Shown: positions 1 to 8,731, counted from the stretch's first letter. The stretch is 62,536 bases of DNA from Rhodospirillaceae bacterium (GCA_019694335.1 JAIBCD010000013.1:1-62536); one strand, 5' to 3'. Notes: generated by a model not told the origin, from the sequence alone. Program-made: numbers and translations.

Positions 1-45
1 CTCATAACGGTCTGGTTGGGGGTTCAAGTCCCTCCGGGCCCACCA
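1..45 (+). tRNA. tRNA with CAU anticodon (5' part outside window)
   Basis: The 3' half of a tRNA is visible: a seven-base anticodon loop CTCATAA at the window start, a T arm with loop TTCAAGT closed by GGGGG/CCCTC, then acceptor strand CGGGCCC, discriminator A and encoded CCA ending at 45. The anticodon is CAU, so this is either elongator tRNA-Met or the tRNA-Ile2 that is modified to lysidine; the missing 5' half prevents a choice. Its 3' end is the kind of site used by tyrosine recombinases, and a decayed recombinase lies 2.6 kb downstream. Confidence 0.85.
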
Positions 46-296
46 ATTTCTCAAGGGGTTGCGAGGTTATGAGGCCCGCAATCCACCGCCGTAAGGGCGG
101 CGCAGATTCTCTTTCCATTCACGCCCATCACCGTCCGCAAGTGTCCATAACGGACTGGCTGGCTGGAGCGGGACATACATCGGTGTCACGCGGCTGAAGA
201 TTAATGGGAGCGCCCGGCTTGCGCGTGGTCTGTCCCGGTGAGCGCCCGATCATTCGCCCCGGCCGGTACTTGCCGGCGGTCTCGTGGCGGCGGTCC

Positions 297-2498
297 TTAG
301 CTGTTATCAAACTGCATGCGGCGGTTCATAAAGATCAGCCGAGTGATTACAAGGCGTGCGACAAACTCGTGCAAGACCGGTTCAATGAGGCGGAATTTTT
401 CCGCGCCGAGTGTCGCGAGTTTTTCCGGCGGCAGGCGGTATACAATTGACGGGGCTATCGCCTGAGCCGACGCCGAACGGGTTTTATCCCCGCTGTATGC
501 GGCCATCTCTCCGATCACGGTGCCACGCGAAAACTCCCGAAGGCGTCTGACGCCCTTGGGAGTATCCAGTTGGACTTCGATCGCGCCGCGTTCGATCACG
601 TAAAGGCAGATGTCCTGGTCGCCCTGTCTAAAGAGGTAGTCACCCTCCTTAACCTCTAGGCGCTCCATCACTTCCACGAGCCAACGGCTCTTGCTCGGAT
701 CGCCGACTATGTCGGTCAAGATTTCGTGGATGCTTTCGCACTCCGGTTGGTCGGGCTGCGAATTCAACACTCTCTCCTCGACCCGCTTCAGGCTCAGATC
801 GAGATCGGGAAAAATATGGAAGGAGTCCGCATCCAACCCTTCGGCATGGTCGAGTGCGGTTCGGATCTGCCCAGTCATTCCGCAGACGATGGTCTCGATC
901 CCTGCGCCATCCAGAAGGGTAACGATCTTGGTAAGGATCTGTGCCGCGGTGCTGTCCATTCCCGTGACGCGCCGGAAGTTGAGAACGACGTGCGCAAGTT
1001 CCTGGTTCGTCTCCGTTTCGCGCTTAAGCTTTTCGTACAGGCGGCTTGCCGACCCGAAGAACAGAAATCCGCGCAAATTGAAAATGCGAGCGGCGGCGCT
1101 GCGTTGCTTCAGAAGGCGCACTTTGCCTGCGGAGCGCTCGACCGAGCTGGTGAGCTCATTCAAGGAAAATACGCCCTCCACGATGTCGATCCTGCTGTAA
1201 CGCACGATAAACAAGAGCGAGGAAAGCAAGATGCCCAGCACGACGCCGGGCATGAAGCCAACAACGACGATGACGCCGAATATGGACCAAACAACGATCC
1301 GCTCCGGAAGGGGCATGCGATGGCGAATTTCGACGAGCCAGTCGAAGAACAAATTGAAGGCCATGAAAATCACCATGGCTGCCGCTACGCACTTCGGCAC
1401 ATATTCGAGAAATCCTCCGCCCAGCGCCGCGCCGACCGCGCAAATCGATGCGACGATAAGCGGGAAAAGCCGGCTGCTCGCGCCGAGTTTCGGATACATC
1501 ACCGAGCCCACGATGTCGGTGACGGCGGGAGCGCCCAGGATAAGTCCGCTGGCAATATTGGCGGTGCCCAGGGTTCGCAGTTCGCCCCTGAGCGGCAGGA
1601 CCGTGCGCGCGCCCACTTCGAGCGCGGAAAGATTCAGGGAAACGCCGATGACGTTCAACACCACAGCCGTGGCGATTTCCGGGATTTTGGACGTGAGGAA
1701 GGAGAGATTGATTCCGGTGGCGGACAGGTCCGAAAATCGGGCGGCTCTTCCCGTTTCAAAGGAAAACACCCAGCCTTCCGCATGCAACGCGGCGAGGTTC
1801 ATGCCCTGGGTGGTTGCTGCAAGGTAAAAGCCGGCGGTTGCAAGGAGCAACACCCCAGGCAAGAGCAGAACGTGGTGCCACATGCGCGCCAACACGAAAA
1901 GCCCGAACCCGACCCCGACGGCGGGCAACCAGCGTAGCGCTACGCCCTCCGCGACGAGCTTCGGGATTGCTTCCCTGGAAATGGAGGCGTCCGTCAGGAG
2001 TGCAATCGCGGCATCGAACAGCAGCCATCCCAAACCGGCGAGAAACCCGCAGACCACGGGGAAGGGGAGTAGCTGGATCAGGTGCCCGACGTCGAACCGC
2101 GAAGCCAAACGAAGGCTTATGCCCGCGAGCAAGGCAATTAACGCCATGATGGCGAACATTGTGGACGCCGCATCGCCCGGCGTCGCGAAGCTACCCCATT
2201 GTGCGTTGGCGGTCGCGCCGATGGCAGCCATGATGGCGACTGTCTGCTCATCGATCACCGCGACATGGAACGAGTGGAAGGAGGTTGCTCCCACGACGCC
2301 GGCGATAAGCGCACTGCTCAGCAGCATCACCACAATCGCGACGGACAGATAGCCGGAGAGGTGTCCGGCGAAAATCATGGCGGCGAAGGTGCAGCTCCAC
2401 AGCATCGTTTCGACGCCGCTGAGACCGCCAAGGACAATATCTGGCGCAATGCGCTCGGGCAGGTAATCTTTAAGTCGGAGGCCGTGCCACGCATTCAT
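297..2498 (-). CDS. SulP family anion transporter with STAS and cyclic nucleotide-binding domains
   Basis: Membrane transporter of the SulP/SLC26 family, which carries sulfate, bicarbonate or other anions; the substrate cannot be read from sequence. The first ~430 residues hold about ten to twelve hydrophobic segments. A STAS domain follows (about 460-580, with the stretch LNFRRVTGMDSTAAQI), then a C-terminal cyclic-nucleotide-binding domain (about 600-733) with the phosphate-binding-cassette pattern GEMAAYSGDKTRSASA. The ATG at 2498 (MNAWHGLRLKDYLPE) is preferred; a TTG at 2537 would add 13 residues. The three-domain fusion suggests transport gated by cAMP or a similar nucleotide. GC content and codon choice are lower than in the rest of the window, consistent with transfer. 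Confidence 0.9.
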   Translation of the reverse strand: MNAWHGLRLKDYLPERIAPDIVLGGLSGVETMLWSCTFAAMIFAGHLSGYLSVAIVVMLLSSALIAGVVGATSFHSFHVAVIDEQTVAIMAAIGATANAQWGSFATPGDAASTMFAIMALIALLAGISLRLASRFDVGHLIQLLPFPVVCGFLAGLGWLLFDAAIALLTDASISREAIPKLVAEGVALRWLPAVGVGFGLFVLARMWHHVLLLPGVLLLATAGFYLAATTQGMNLAALHAEGWVFSFETGRAARFSDLSATGINLSFLTSKIPEIATAVVLNVIGVSLNLSALEVGARTVLPLRGELRTLGTANIASGLILGAPAVTDIVGSVMYPKLGASSRLFPLIVASICAVGAALGGGFLEYVPKCVAAAMVIFMAFNLFFDWLVEIRHRMPLPERIVVWSIFGVIVVVGFMPGVVLGILLSSLLFIVRYSRIDIVEGVFSLNELTSSVERSAGKVRLLKQRSAAARIFNLRGFLFFGSASRLYEKLKRETETNQELAHVVLNFRRVTGMDSTAAQILTKIVTLLDGAGIETIVCGMTGQIRTALDHAEGLDADSFHIFPDLDLSLKRVEERVLNSQPDQPECESIHEILTDIVGDPSKSRWLVEVMERLEVKEGDYLFRQGDQDICLYVIERGAIEVQLDTPKGVRRLREFSRGTVIGEMAAYSGDKTRSASAQAIAPSIVYRLPPEKLATLGAEKFRLIEPVLHEFVARLVITRLIFMNRRMQFDNS

Positions 2499-2627
2499 GG
2501 TGTCCGGCTGGATAGAGGGCACCAGCGACGGTGTCAATCCGCTCTGCCTGCGCGCACCTCAAGGCAGCCCCTGTCTTTGGATCAACGTGGGGGTTAATAT
2601 CCTTGTGGGCCCAAAGGGCCAGGGCGG

Positions 2628-2834
2628 CTACGGCGGACATTTAACGCCGCCCAGCGAATTGGCTGCGAGATGACCCCATGCGCGCGCCTTTGACGGCGCG
2701 CCGCGAACATCGTCCAGATCGCGATTGGCTGTTGCGCGCTTGCGGCCGGCCGTGATGCGTGCCGTGTGGAACGTCTCGAAGTCTTCGGCGGTGATGTGCT
2801 CCAGCCGATCGGCGCTTCTCCTCCTCAACCGCAA
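2628..2834 (-). pseudogene. Tyrosine recombinase (phage integrase) fragment, degenerate
   Basis: One reverse frame reads ITAEDFETFHTARI, then a segment containing RATANRDLDDVRGA and WGHLAANSLGGVK. This matches the N-terminal core-binding part of tyrosine recombinases, whose usual pattern is 'vNRdL..lr.alskAv.WghLa.NPl..vK'. No catalytic domain (R...HxxR...Y) follows, and upstream coding similarity switches frame, so this is a broken remnant. In the 750 bp between the SulP gene and the HdeD-like gene (2499-3248) I see only this fragment and the 17-bp tandem repeat. With the tRNA-CAU end at 45 and the lower GC of the flanking genes it marks a probable old integration. Confidence 0.5.
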
Positions 2835-3043
2835 TCGTCATGCCTTCCAGAACAGATCGGCACCGTGCCACCGCATCGTTGTAGTGACCGACCAAGAAAA
2901 GTTCTCTGGCCTTGTGCGGATGTCCGATTGCGGTGCGTAAGTGCGGGGCTTGAGATTGCGGCGGTCGGCCATTCCGCCACTGGTCGAAACGCGGCCGATC
3001 AACTAACATCCACTGCGGACCACTCACGGGGGTCGAGCACGCT

Positions 3044-3105
3044 CCTCAAGATGGCACGATCCTCAAGATGGCACGATCCTCAAGATGGCACGATCCTGAA
3101 GATGG
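3044..3105 (+). repeat. 17-bp tandem repeat, 3.6 copies
   Basis: The unit cctcaagatggcacgat occurs exactly at 3044-3060, 3061-3077 and 3078-3094, followed by a partial, slightly changed copy (cctgaagatgg) to 3105. There are no spacers between units. It lies in noncoding sequence between the integrase remnant and the HdeD-like gene. Confidence 0.9.
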
Positions 3106-3248
3106 TAAGTGCGGATCAGGTCTTGCCGGCAGTAATTCAAGATCGGCCTTGCCGTTCTACAATGGGGATTCGTATCGTCGATTGATCCGGAAGCTCACAA
3201 ACTCAACGATGTTCATTTCAGCATCGCATCGCCAACGAGGGGAGCATC

Positions 3249-3800
3249 ATGAATACGATCGCATCGGATTTGAAACAAGTTGGACGAAATTGGAGCTGGA
3301 TGCTTGCTTATGGCATCCTGCTTGTCGTGCTGGGCATCTTCGCAATGACGCATCCGCTCGCGATGAGCTATGGCGTTGGCATCATATTGTCGGTGAGCTT
3401 CCTCTTCAGCGCGGGCGGTGCGCTGATTGCCGCGTTTCGCGATGCGGGATGGCAGGCGAAGACGGTCGATGTGCTGTTCGGGGCGCTGTCGTTGCTGGCC
3501 GCCATCATCTTCTTCGTCAACCCGTTCAGTGGCGCCCTAACTGTGATCTGGGTGATCGGCGTGATGTTCCTGATTATGGGCGGATTTGAATTCGTCGCCG
3601 GTTTCAGATCGAACAGCGATCGAGTCTGGCTGATCATGCTGGGCGTGGTCGATATGTTGATCGGTTTCTGGGCGACATTCTTCATGCCGCCTACTGCGGC
3701 GCTAGTGGCGCTGGCAACTCTGGTTGGCTTGGCATTCATGTTTCGCGGAATTCTGCTTGCGATCCTGGCCTTCAAGACGCGGGGTCTGGCCAAGGCTTGA
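3249..3800 (+). CDS. HdeD-like membrane protein (DUF308)
   Basis: A 183-residue inner-membrane protein built almost entirely from hydrophobic helices, six by eye, separated by short polar turns. The pattern (WSWMLAYGILLVVLGIFA near the N terminus, repeated GxxxLxxG-type helices, MLGVVDMLIGFWATFF late) is that of the DUF308/HdeD family; E. coli HdeD is linked to acid resistance at high cell density. Its molecular role is not known. A purine-rich stretch (GAGGGGAG) sits just before the ATG. The codon use and GC resemble the SulP gene and differ from genes to the right, so it probably belongs to the same transferred segment. The next gene follows 75 bp later in the same direction. Confidence 0.85.
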   Translation: MNTIASDLKQVGRNWSWMLAYGILLVVLGIFAMTHPLAMSYGVGIILSVSFLFSAGGALIAAFRDAGWQAKTVDVLFGALSLLAAIIFFVNPFSGALTVIWVIGVMFLIMGGFEFVAGFRSNSDRVWLIMLGVVDMLIGFWATFFMPPTAALVALATLVGLAFMFRGILLAILAFKTRGLAKA

Positions 3801-3875
3801 TCCACCACGACCTGATCCCGCGCGCGGGTTTTCTTGGCGCGCCGGCCCCCTCTTAACTCAAGTGGAGGAGACAGT

Positions 3876-4607
3876 ATGCCGGAACGAAAGAGCCAAAGTG
3901 TTCAGCCGGGGTCGGTGGAAAGCGATCCTTCGATCAGCGTGGTGGTGCTTGATGGCGGACCCTACATTGTTCGGGGGGCGCCCCCGTTGCATATCCAGAC
4001 GATCACGCGCAATGCTCAGGGACAGTCATGGTCCTATACGCAGGGCCGGGAATTCCCGATCAAGGACAAGACCGCGTTGTGCCGTTGCGGCCATTCGCGC
4101 AACAAGCCCTATTGTGACGGCACGCACGCCAAGGTCGATGTCGACCTGACTGAAACCGCGACTTTTGAGCCGATGCTGAACGGGGCCGAGGAAATCGATG
4201 GTCCACGCTATGCGCTGACCGATAATGAGCACTACTGTGCCTTCGCCCGATTCTGCGACAACGGCGAGCGAATCTGGAACGAGGTCCGGATACCAGGTGA
4301 GGAACACGCGCAACTGGCCGTCCATATGGCCCACCATTGTCCCGGGGGGCGTCTGCTGGTCTGGGACCGAACAACGGGTCTTCCGGTCGAGCAACCGCTG
4401 CCCGTGAGCCTTTCGCTGATCGAAGATCCGGGCGCCCAGGCCAGCGGCCCGCTGGTGCTGCGTGGTGGCATCAGGGTGCAGAGTGCCAATGGCGAGAGCT
4501 ATGAAATTCGCAACCGTCAGGCACTGTGCCGTTGCGGCGCGTCATCGAACAAGCCGTTTTGCGATGGCAGCCACGCCTCGATCCACTTTCGCGACGGACT
4601 GGAATAG
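3876..4607 (+). CDS. Double CDGSH iron-sulfur protein with central divergent ferredoxin-like segment
   Basis: A 243-residue soluble protein. Two CDGSH-type motifs that bind a 2Fe-2S cluster with three Cys and one His are clear: CRCGHSRNKPYCDGTH from about residue 69 and CRCGASSNKPFCDGSH from about residue 218. Between them lies a segment with FCDNG and HHCPGGRL that resembles the divergent mono-cluster ferredoxin family (Fer4_19). The ATG at 3876 is chosen because GTGGAGGAG precedes it; an upstream in-frame start lacks such a site. Electron transfer or cluster storage is likely, but the partner is not visible. It probably shares transcription with the HdeD-like gene. Confidence 0.85.
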   Translation: MPERKSQSVQPGSVESDPSISVVVLDGGPYIVRGAPPLHIQTITRNAQGQSWSYTQGREFPIKDKTALCRCGHSRNKPYCDGTHAKVDVDLTETATFEPMLNGAEEIDGPRYALTDNEHYCAFARFCDNGERIWNEVRIPGEEHAQLAVHMAHHCPGGRLLVWDRTTGLPVEQPLPVSLSLIEDPGAQASGPLVLRGGIRVQSANGESYEIRNRQALCRCGASSNKPFCDGSHASIHFRDGLE

Positions 4608-4868
4608 GGCCGCGCCAGGCAACAACCAGTTACTTGGAGCACACCTGAAACATGGGAAATCCGCATTGAACGCCGGTTGATCCGGCGAGAGGAAGGGGAA
4701 CAAAGCTCGGCAAGGACCGCTTGGTATCTTCTCGGGTGCGCATCGTTCCTCAACTGCCCGCGGCACTCTTCACGCCGGCGAGGCAGCTCAAGGACGGTCT
4801 CGACGCCGTCGAGGTGGATTTCCAGCACCGCTTCCGGCAGAGAGAAAGGAACAATGTTCTGCGGGGCG

Positions 4869-6050
4869 CTAAGCTGGCTGCAAATCCTGCCGCCCGAATT
4901 CGTCGACGAAATCCTCGACCCGCTGGACCGCGGTGCGGTTCGGGTCGAACGCGAAGTAGCGGTTGAACACGCGGGCGCGCGCGGCCATGTCCACGGGCGG
5001 CGGGCCGTTCACCACGCATTCGGCGACCGCGCGCCGCAGGCTTGGTTCATCGGGCAGGAATTCCATATGCCCCCGCAAATTCGGATCGGCGGGCGAGGGC
5101 GCCAAGCCCTTGGGCGCCTGGTCGGTCTCGCCCCAGCGCGGGATCAGGATGCGCGTGGGCGACAGCAGGGCCTCGTACATGGCGGCGGAGTGGAAGCCGA
5201 CCACCGCGCGCGCGTTGCTGAGCAGCGACGGCAGGTACATGGTGTCGATGACTTCGAGACTCAGACCGCGCTGGGCCACGATCTGGCGTAGCTGCGTTTC
5301 TTCTTGGGCGTGCTTCGCCTTCAGCAGAAATGGCACCTGGGGATACTGCCGGGCGAGGTCCGAAAACAAATGCATCATGCCGAGGAAGTGCGTATCGGCG
5401 CCATAGCCCTTGAGATAGGACATCAGGACAATCGGGCGATCATGGGACGGCGCGACCGGGTGGCGCCATACATCAAGGCGTGGCCAGCCGGTCACGCGGA
5501 GTTGGGGCGCGGGTAACAGGTTCAAGCGTTCGAACAATTCACGCGTAGCTTCGCCGGCGCAAGCCATGGCGGTGATCTTGGGTATGCGGCTGAGCGCGGC
5601 ATAGTAGTCGCCCTCGGTCTGGAGGCGGATGCCGGTGAGATTGTGCTCGCGCATTAGCACCAGGAAGGGCAGGCCGACTTCGCGACAGGCGAGACGCAGG
5701 CATTCATCCTGCCAATAGTCGAGATTCCCCGCCATCACCGCCGTGAGTTTTACGCCCTGTCGCACCAGATTGGCGAGGAGGCCGAGGCCGAACCGCTTGG
5801 CCTTCGCCCAGGCCGCATCCACGTCGGCTCCCGATTCATTGACGTAGTAGCCCTGGTCGCGCAGACGCGCTGGCATCCAGGCTGCCTGGGCCTCGGTGAG
5901 GAACGTATCCGGCAAGGCCGCCCAGGCGTAGCGCGTGCTGTGCTGCTGGAGGACGTCGATATCGCGATTGAACTGGAGGCTGTAGGAGCACAGCACCACG
6001 GGACGGTTGCGGTCGGCGCCCTCGAGAATCAACTCCATTACGGTCTCCAC
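4869..6050 (-). CDS. Predicted GT-B-fold polysaccharide transferase-like protein
   Basis: A 393-residue soluble protein without signal peptide. The C-terminal half has features of GT-B fold transferases and TagB/capsule-synthesis-like proteins: a beta-alpha rhythm, the phrase YLKGYGADTHFLGMM after the inter-domain region (VLMSYLKG), and a late block NARAVVGFHSAAMYEALL followed by a conserved-looking proline-rich strand, where such enzymes bind the nucleotide-sugar or CDP-polyol. The N-terminal half contains MREHN and MACAGEATRELFE, typical of acceptor-side strands. The substrate is unknown. It is downstream of the blaR1-like gene on the same strand with an 88-bp gap. The family assignment is tentative. 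Confidence 0.5.
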   Translation of the reverse strand: METVMELILEGADRNRPVVLCSYSLQFNRDIDVLQQHSTRYAWAALPDTFLTEAQAAWMPARLRDQGYYVNESGADVDAAWAKAKRFGLGLLANLVRQGVKLTAVMAGNLDYWQDECLRLACREVGLPFLVLMREHNLTGIRLQTEGDYYAALSRIPKITAMACAGEATRELFERLNLLPAPQLRVTGWPRLDVWRHPVAPSHDRPIVLMSYLKGYGADTHFLGMMHLFSDLARQYPQVPFLLKAKHAQEETQLRQIVAQRGLSLEVIDTMYLPSLLSNARAVVGFHSAAMYEALLSPTRILIPRWGETDQAPKGLAPSPADPNLRGHMEFLPDEPSLRRAVAECVVNGPPPVDMAARARVFNRYFAFDPNRTAVQRVEDFVDEFGRQDLQPA

Positions 6051-6138
6051 GCCCTAGGTGGCGGAATTCGTAATGTTTCCCAGACAGGCGCGCAACGCAC
6101 AATTTGCGCGGCGCGCCCCACGGGACGTGCGCGGAGCG

Positions 6139-8256
6139 CTATTTCTCGACAATCTTCTTCTCGAGGATCTTCATCATCGCCCGGCCGATTCCGGACTCCT
6201 GCAGCCCGCGCGGGGCATCGCCGGCCGTGAGGTATAGCGCCTTGAGGTAGGCCATGTCGAACTCCGACAGGGTCTTGGCCCTGACGCTGTCGCTGCAATG
6301 CCCGAGCGCGTTGGTGATGCTGGGGATCTGCTGGCATTTGTCGGGGGTCTTGGCGCGCGCCAGGGACTGCATCGCGATGTAATCGGCGATGGTGCCGATC
6401 TCCCAGTCCTCGATCCTGGCGATATCCGCGACGACGATCACCGAGGCGAACTCGCTGGTCAGGCCCGAGCGCAGGTGGCTGCCGAGGGTGGTGTAAACCG
6501 GCGCATCGATTCCATCGATTCCCGACATGCCCGGGACCGAATTCCAGTCGTAGCTGTCGAGGGTCCGCTGGCCGCGGACATCGCGCGTGCCGGTGGCGTA
6601 CCACGCCTGCACCGGGTAGGTGACGGTCGCCAGCTTGGCAAGCATCGCCGGATAGTAGGGGCCCAGGAGTTGCGGCCGCTTGGCCTTGACGTAGTCGAGC
6701 AGCTCCTGTGGATGCGGGCTGAAGTGAACGGCGAGGTTGGGTCGGCAGGGTTGATCCTTGACCTCGGGTGCGCCGACTTCGGCGGCAACCTCCTTGATGC
6801 GGTTGGCGACATAGGCGTTATAGCCCTTGGCGAGGCCTTGGACCTGCACGCACAGGGGCTCGTGCCAGCGCGAGATCTGGTCGAGGAAATCCGACGGCGC
6901 CGTGTACATGCGCACGAACTCCCGGGTGCGCACGAATTCACGGATCGCCTTGCCGGTCACCACGATCTCCTCCATGGGCGCGGTCGGCGGCGCCACCTTG
7001 GACGGCGCGGGAGCGGGAGCGTTCGCCGCCACCGCCGTCTCCGCCGGCACCGCCTTTGCCGGTATCGGTGCGATCGCGGTGGTTTTGGGCGTGGCGGGCA
7101 CGTGCGCCGCCGCCGCGCGGGCTGGGGTGGAAACCGTAACCGCGCGCGGCGCCGGCTTGGATGCGGCCTGTGGCAAAGCTTGAACGGCGCTATCCGGACG
7201 CGGCTGCGGGGCAGGCGGCACCGCTGTGCTCGTGCGCAGCGGCGCTGCGATCGCTTCAGGCGTCAGCAGCCCCGACGCCAGCAGCAGCAGCAGCGCGCCA
7301 GCGGCGACCCCCGCCAGCAGCGCCAGCTTGGGGACGCCGAGGCGTGTGAATGTGCCGTTTTCCAGAATTCGCTTCACGCGATGCTTGAGGTTGGCGCCCG
7401 CGACGCCCGAGGCGCAGGTAAGGGGCGAGCGCAGATAGAAGCGGCAGACTTCGAGGATGCTGTTGGCGTAGGCCTTGGGATCGCTGCCGCCGGCCAGCAC
7501 GGTTTCGTCGCAGGCGCGTTCGCGCTCGGCCACCAGGCACTTGCCGATCCACCAGACGACCGGGTGGAACCAGAACACCAATTGGACACCCATGTGAATC
7601 GCCGCGGTCAGGTTGTCGCGGCGGCGCCAGTGGCACAGCTCGTGCTCGATCACGAGGGCGAGCTGCGCGGGCGAGAGTTGCGCGGTGATGCCCTCGGGCA
7701 GGAGCAGGACCGGACGGAAGATCCCGACCAGCCCGGGCTCGAACAGCGTGCGGCTGAACCGCACCGGGATCGCCGCCGCGATGGGCGCGGGAGTCGAGGC
7801 CTTGCGCACGGCCCGCAGATGCAGCCACTGCTCCGTCCAATGGCACAACAGGCAGAAACAGCCGACGAGCCAGACGCCGAGCAGGATCGATTCATGGTTC
7901 AGGGATGCGCTGGGCAGCGTTTTGGCCGGTAGCGCCATGAGGGCGGCGCCAACAAGAGGTTCGGGCAGCGCGAGGTGCGCCACGGCGTCCGGTAGGGCGA
8001 GGTCCGGCAGGGCCTCCGCCAGCAGGCGCGGCAGGTCGCGCGGTAGAGTCAGGGCGACCGCGGGCGCGGTCTCCCAGCGCAAGGAGCTGCCCACGGCGGC
8101 GATCGCGGAAAACGGAATCGCGAATTTCACCGACGCGGCCAGCCACAGGCCATACCGCACGGCCGCGCGGTTGTTGGCGAAGAACAGGGTCAGCTGCCCC
8201 ATCAGCAGCGCGAACAGGGTGGATTCGAGCAGATGGTCAATCAGGAAGGAGGTCAT
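6139..8256 (-). CDS. BlaR1/MecR1-type M56 membrane metalloprotease with extra C-terminal domain
   Basis: A 705-residue sensor-protease. The N-terminal ~340 residues have four hydrophobic helices and the zinc-protease motif HELCHW (about residues 205-210) in VIEHELCHWRRRDN, as in M56 peptidases that cleave BlaI-type repressors. A long Ala/Pro-rich linker (about 345-435) follows, then IVVTGKAIREF and a ~270-residue domain with paired cysteines. That domain is not the penicillin-binding-like sensor of BlaR1, and no SxxK/SxN/KTG set is apparent. The start overlaps the stop of the BlaI-like gene by ATGA, so the two are co-translated. The signal sensed is probably periplasmic but is not identifiable. 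Confidence 0.8.
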   Translation of the reverse strand: MTSFLIDHLLESTLFALLMGQLTLFFANNRAAVRYGLWLAASVKFAIPFSAIAAVGSSLRWETAPAVALTLPRDLPRLLAEALPDLALPDAVAHLALPEPLVGAALMALPAKTLPSASLNHESILLGVWLVGCFCLLCHWTEQWLHLRAVRKASTPAPIAAAIPVRFSRTLFEPGLVGIFRPVLLLPEGITAQLSPAQLALVIEHELCHWRRRDNLTAAIHMGVQLVFWFHPVVWWIGKCLVAERERACDETVLAGGSDPKAYANSILEVCRFYLRSPLTCASGVAGANLKHRVKRILENGTFTRLGVPKLALLAGVAAGALLLLLASGLLTPEAIAAPLRTSTAVPPAPQPRPDSAVQALPQAASKPAPRAVTVSTPARAAAAHVPATPKTTAIAPIPAKAVPAETAVAANAPAPAPSKVAPPTAPMEEIVVTGKAIREFVRTREFVRMYTAPSDFLDQISRWHEPLCVQVQGLAKGYNAYVANRIKEVAAEVGAPEVKDQPCRPNLAVHFSPHPQELLDYVKAKRPQLLGPYYPAMLAKLATVTYPVQAWYATGTRDVRGQRTLDSYDWNSVPGMSGIDGIDAPVYTTLGSHLRSGLTSEFASVIVVADIARIEDWEIGTIADYIAMQSLARAKTPDKCQQIPSITNALGHCSDSVRAKTLSEFDMAYLKALYLTAGDAPRGLQESGIGRAMMKILEKKIVEK

Positions 8257-8654
8257 TTGGACTTCTCCTCTTGTTCGAACTCATTTTGTTCAAAGCGGGC
8301 GAGCACTTCCTCGGCTTCTGCGATGTCGTCGCGGGTCAGCTTGCCGGTTTCGATCAGGTGGGCCATGAGCAGGCTGGGCCCGCCGCCGAGGAGACTGAGC
8401 AGTTCGTCCACCAGCCGCCCGCGCGCGGCGCGCGGCGACAGCACGGCTTCGAAGATATGGGCGTTGCTGATTTTCTTGGCCCGCCGCAGCGCCTTCTTGG
8501 TTTCCAGGCGGTACACCGTGGTCTGGATGGTGGTGTAGGCGGGCCGCCGCGTGGCCGGGAAGGCTTCCTGGATTTCGCGCACCGAGCACGGCCCCAGCTT
8601 CCAGACCGCCTCCATGATCCGGAGTTCGAGCGTGGTCAGCTTGGGAATGGCCAT
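8253..8654 (-). CDS. BlaI/MecI/CopY family transcriptional repressor
   Basis: A 133-residue repressor. The N terminus LTTLELRIMEAVWKLGPCSV and the recognition region TTIQTTVYRLETKKAL are the winged-helix of the BlaI/MecI family. The C-terminal third is the dimerisation and cleavage part. In this family the partner M56 protease cleaves the repressor and frees the operator. The gene precedes the M56 gene with a 4-bp overlap, and a matching operator lies 24 bp upstream of the start. No beta-lactamase or penicillin-binding gene is nearby, so the target is probably its own operon and possibly unlinked genes. Confidence 0.9.
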   Translation of the reverse strand: MAIPKLTTLELRIMEAVWKLGPCSVREIQEAFPATRRPAYTTIQTTVYRLETKKALRRAKKISNAHIFEAVLSPRAARGRLVDELLSLLGGGPSLLMAHLIETGKLTRDDIAEAEEVLARFEQNEFEQEEKSK

Positions 8655-8677
8655 GGAGAGTCCCCCGGGGCGCAGAA

Positions 8678-8704
8678 CTACTATCGATGTAGTAGAAACT
8701 ACTA
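8678..8704 (-). promoter_or_regulatory. BlaI-type operator upstream of the repressor gene
   Basis: CTACTA at 8678-8683 and TAGTAG at 8690-8695 form a perfect inverted repeat around the six-base spacer TCGATG, and a third half-site CTACTA lies at 8699-8704. The TAC...GTA dyad matches the type bound by BlaI/MecI repressors. The position, directly before the blaI-like start on the minus strand, fits autoregulation. Confidence 0.75.
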
Positions 8705-8731
8705 TCCGACCGAAGGCAAGCCGCTTTCGGG

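Noticed and set aside
726-1937. 403-codon plus-strand frame opposite the SulP gene
   Set aside because: The translation has no recognisable domain, is rich in Gln, Arg and Gly, and mirrors the codon bias of the real SulP gene.
3044-3105. Possible CRISPR array
   Set aside because: Units are 17 bp, directly adjacent without spacers, and no cas genes are present.
6139-8654. Beta-lactam resistance regulator
   Set aside because: No beta-lactamase or PBP2a gene is nearby and the protease lacks a recognisable penicillin-binding sensor domain, so only the repressor-protease mechanism is supported.
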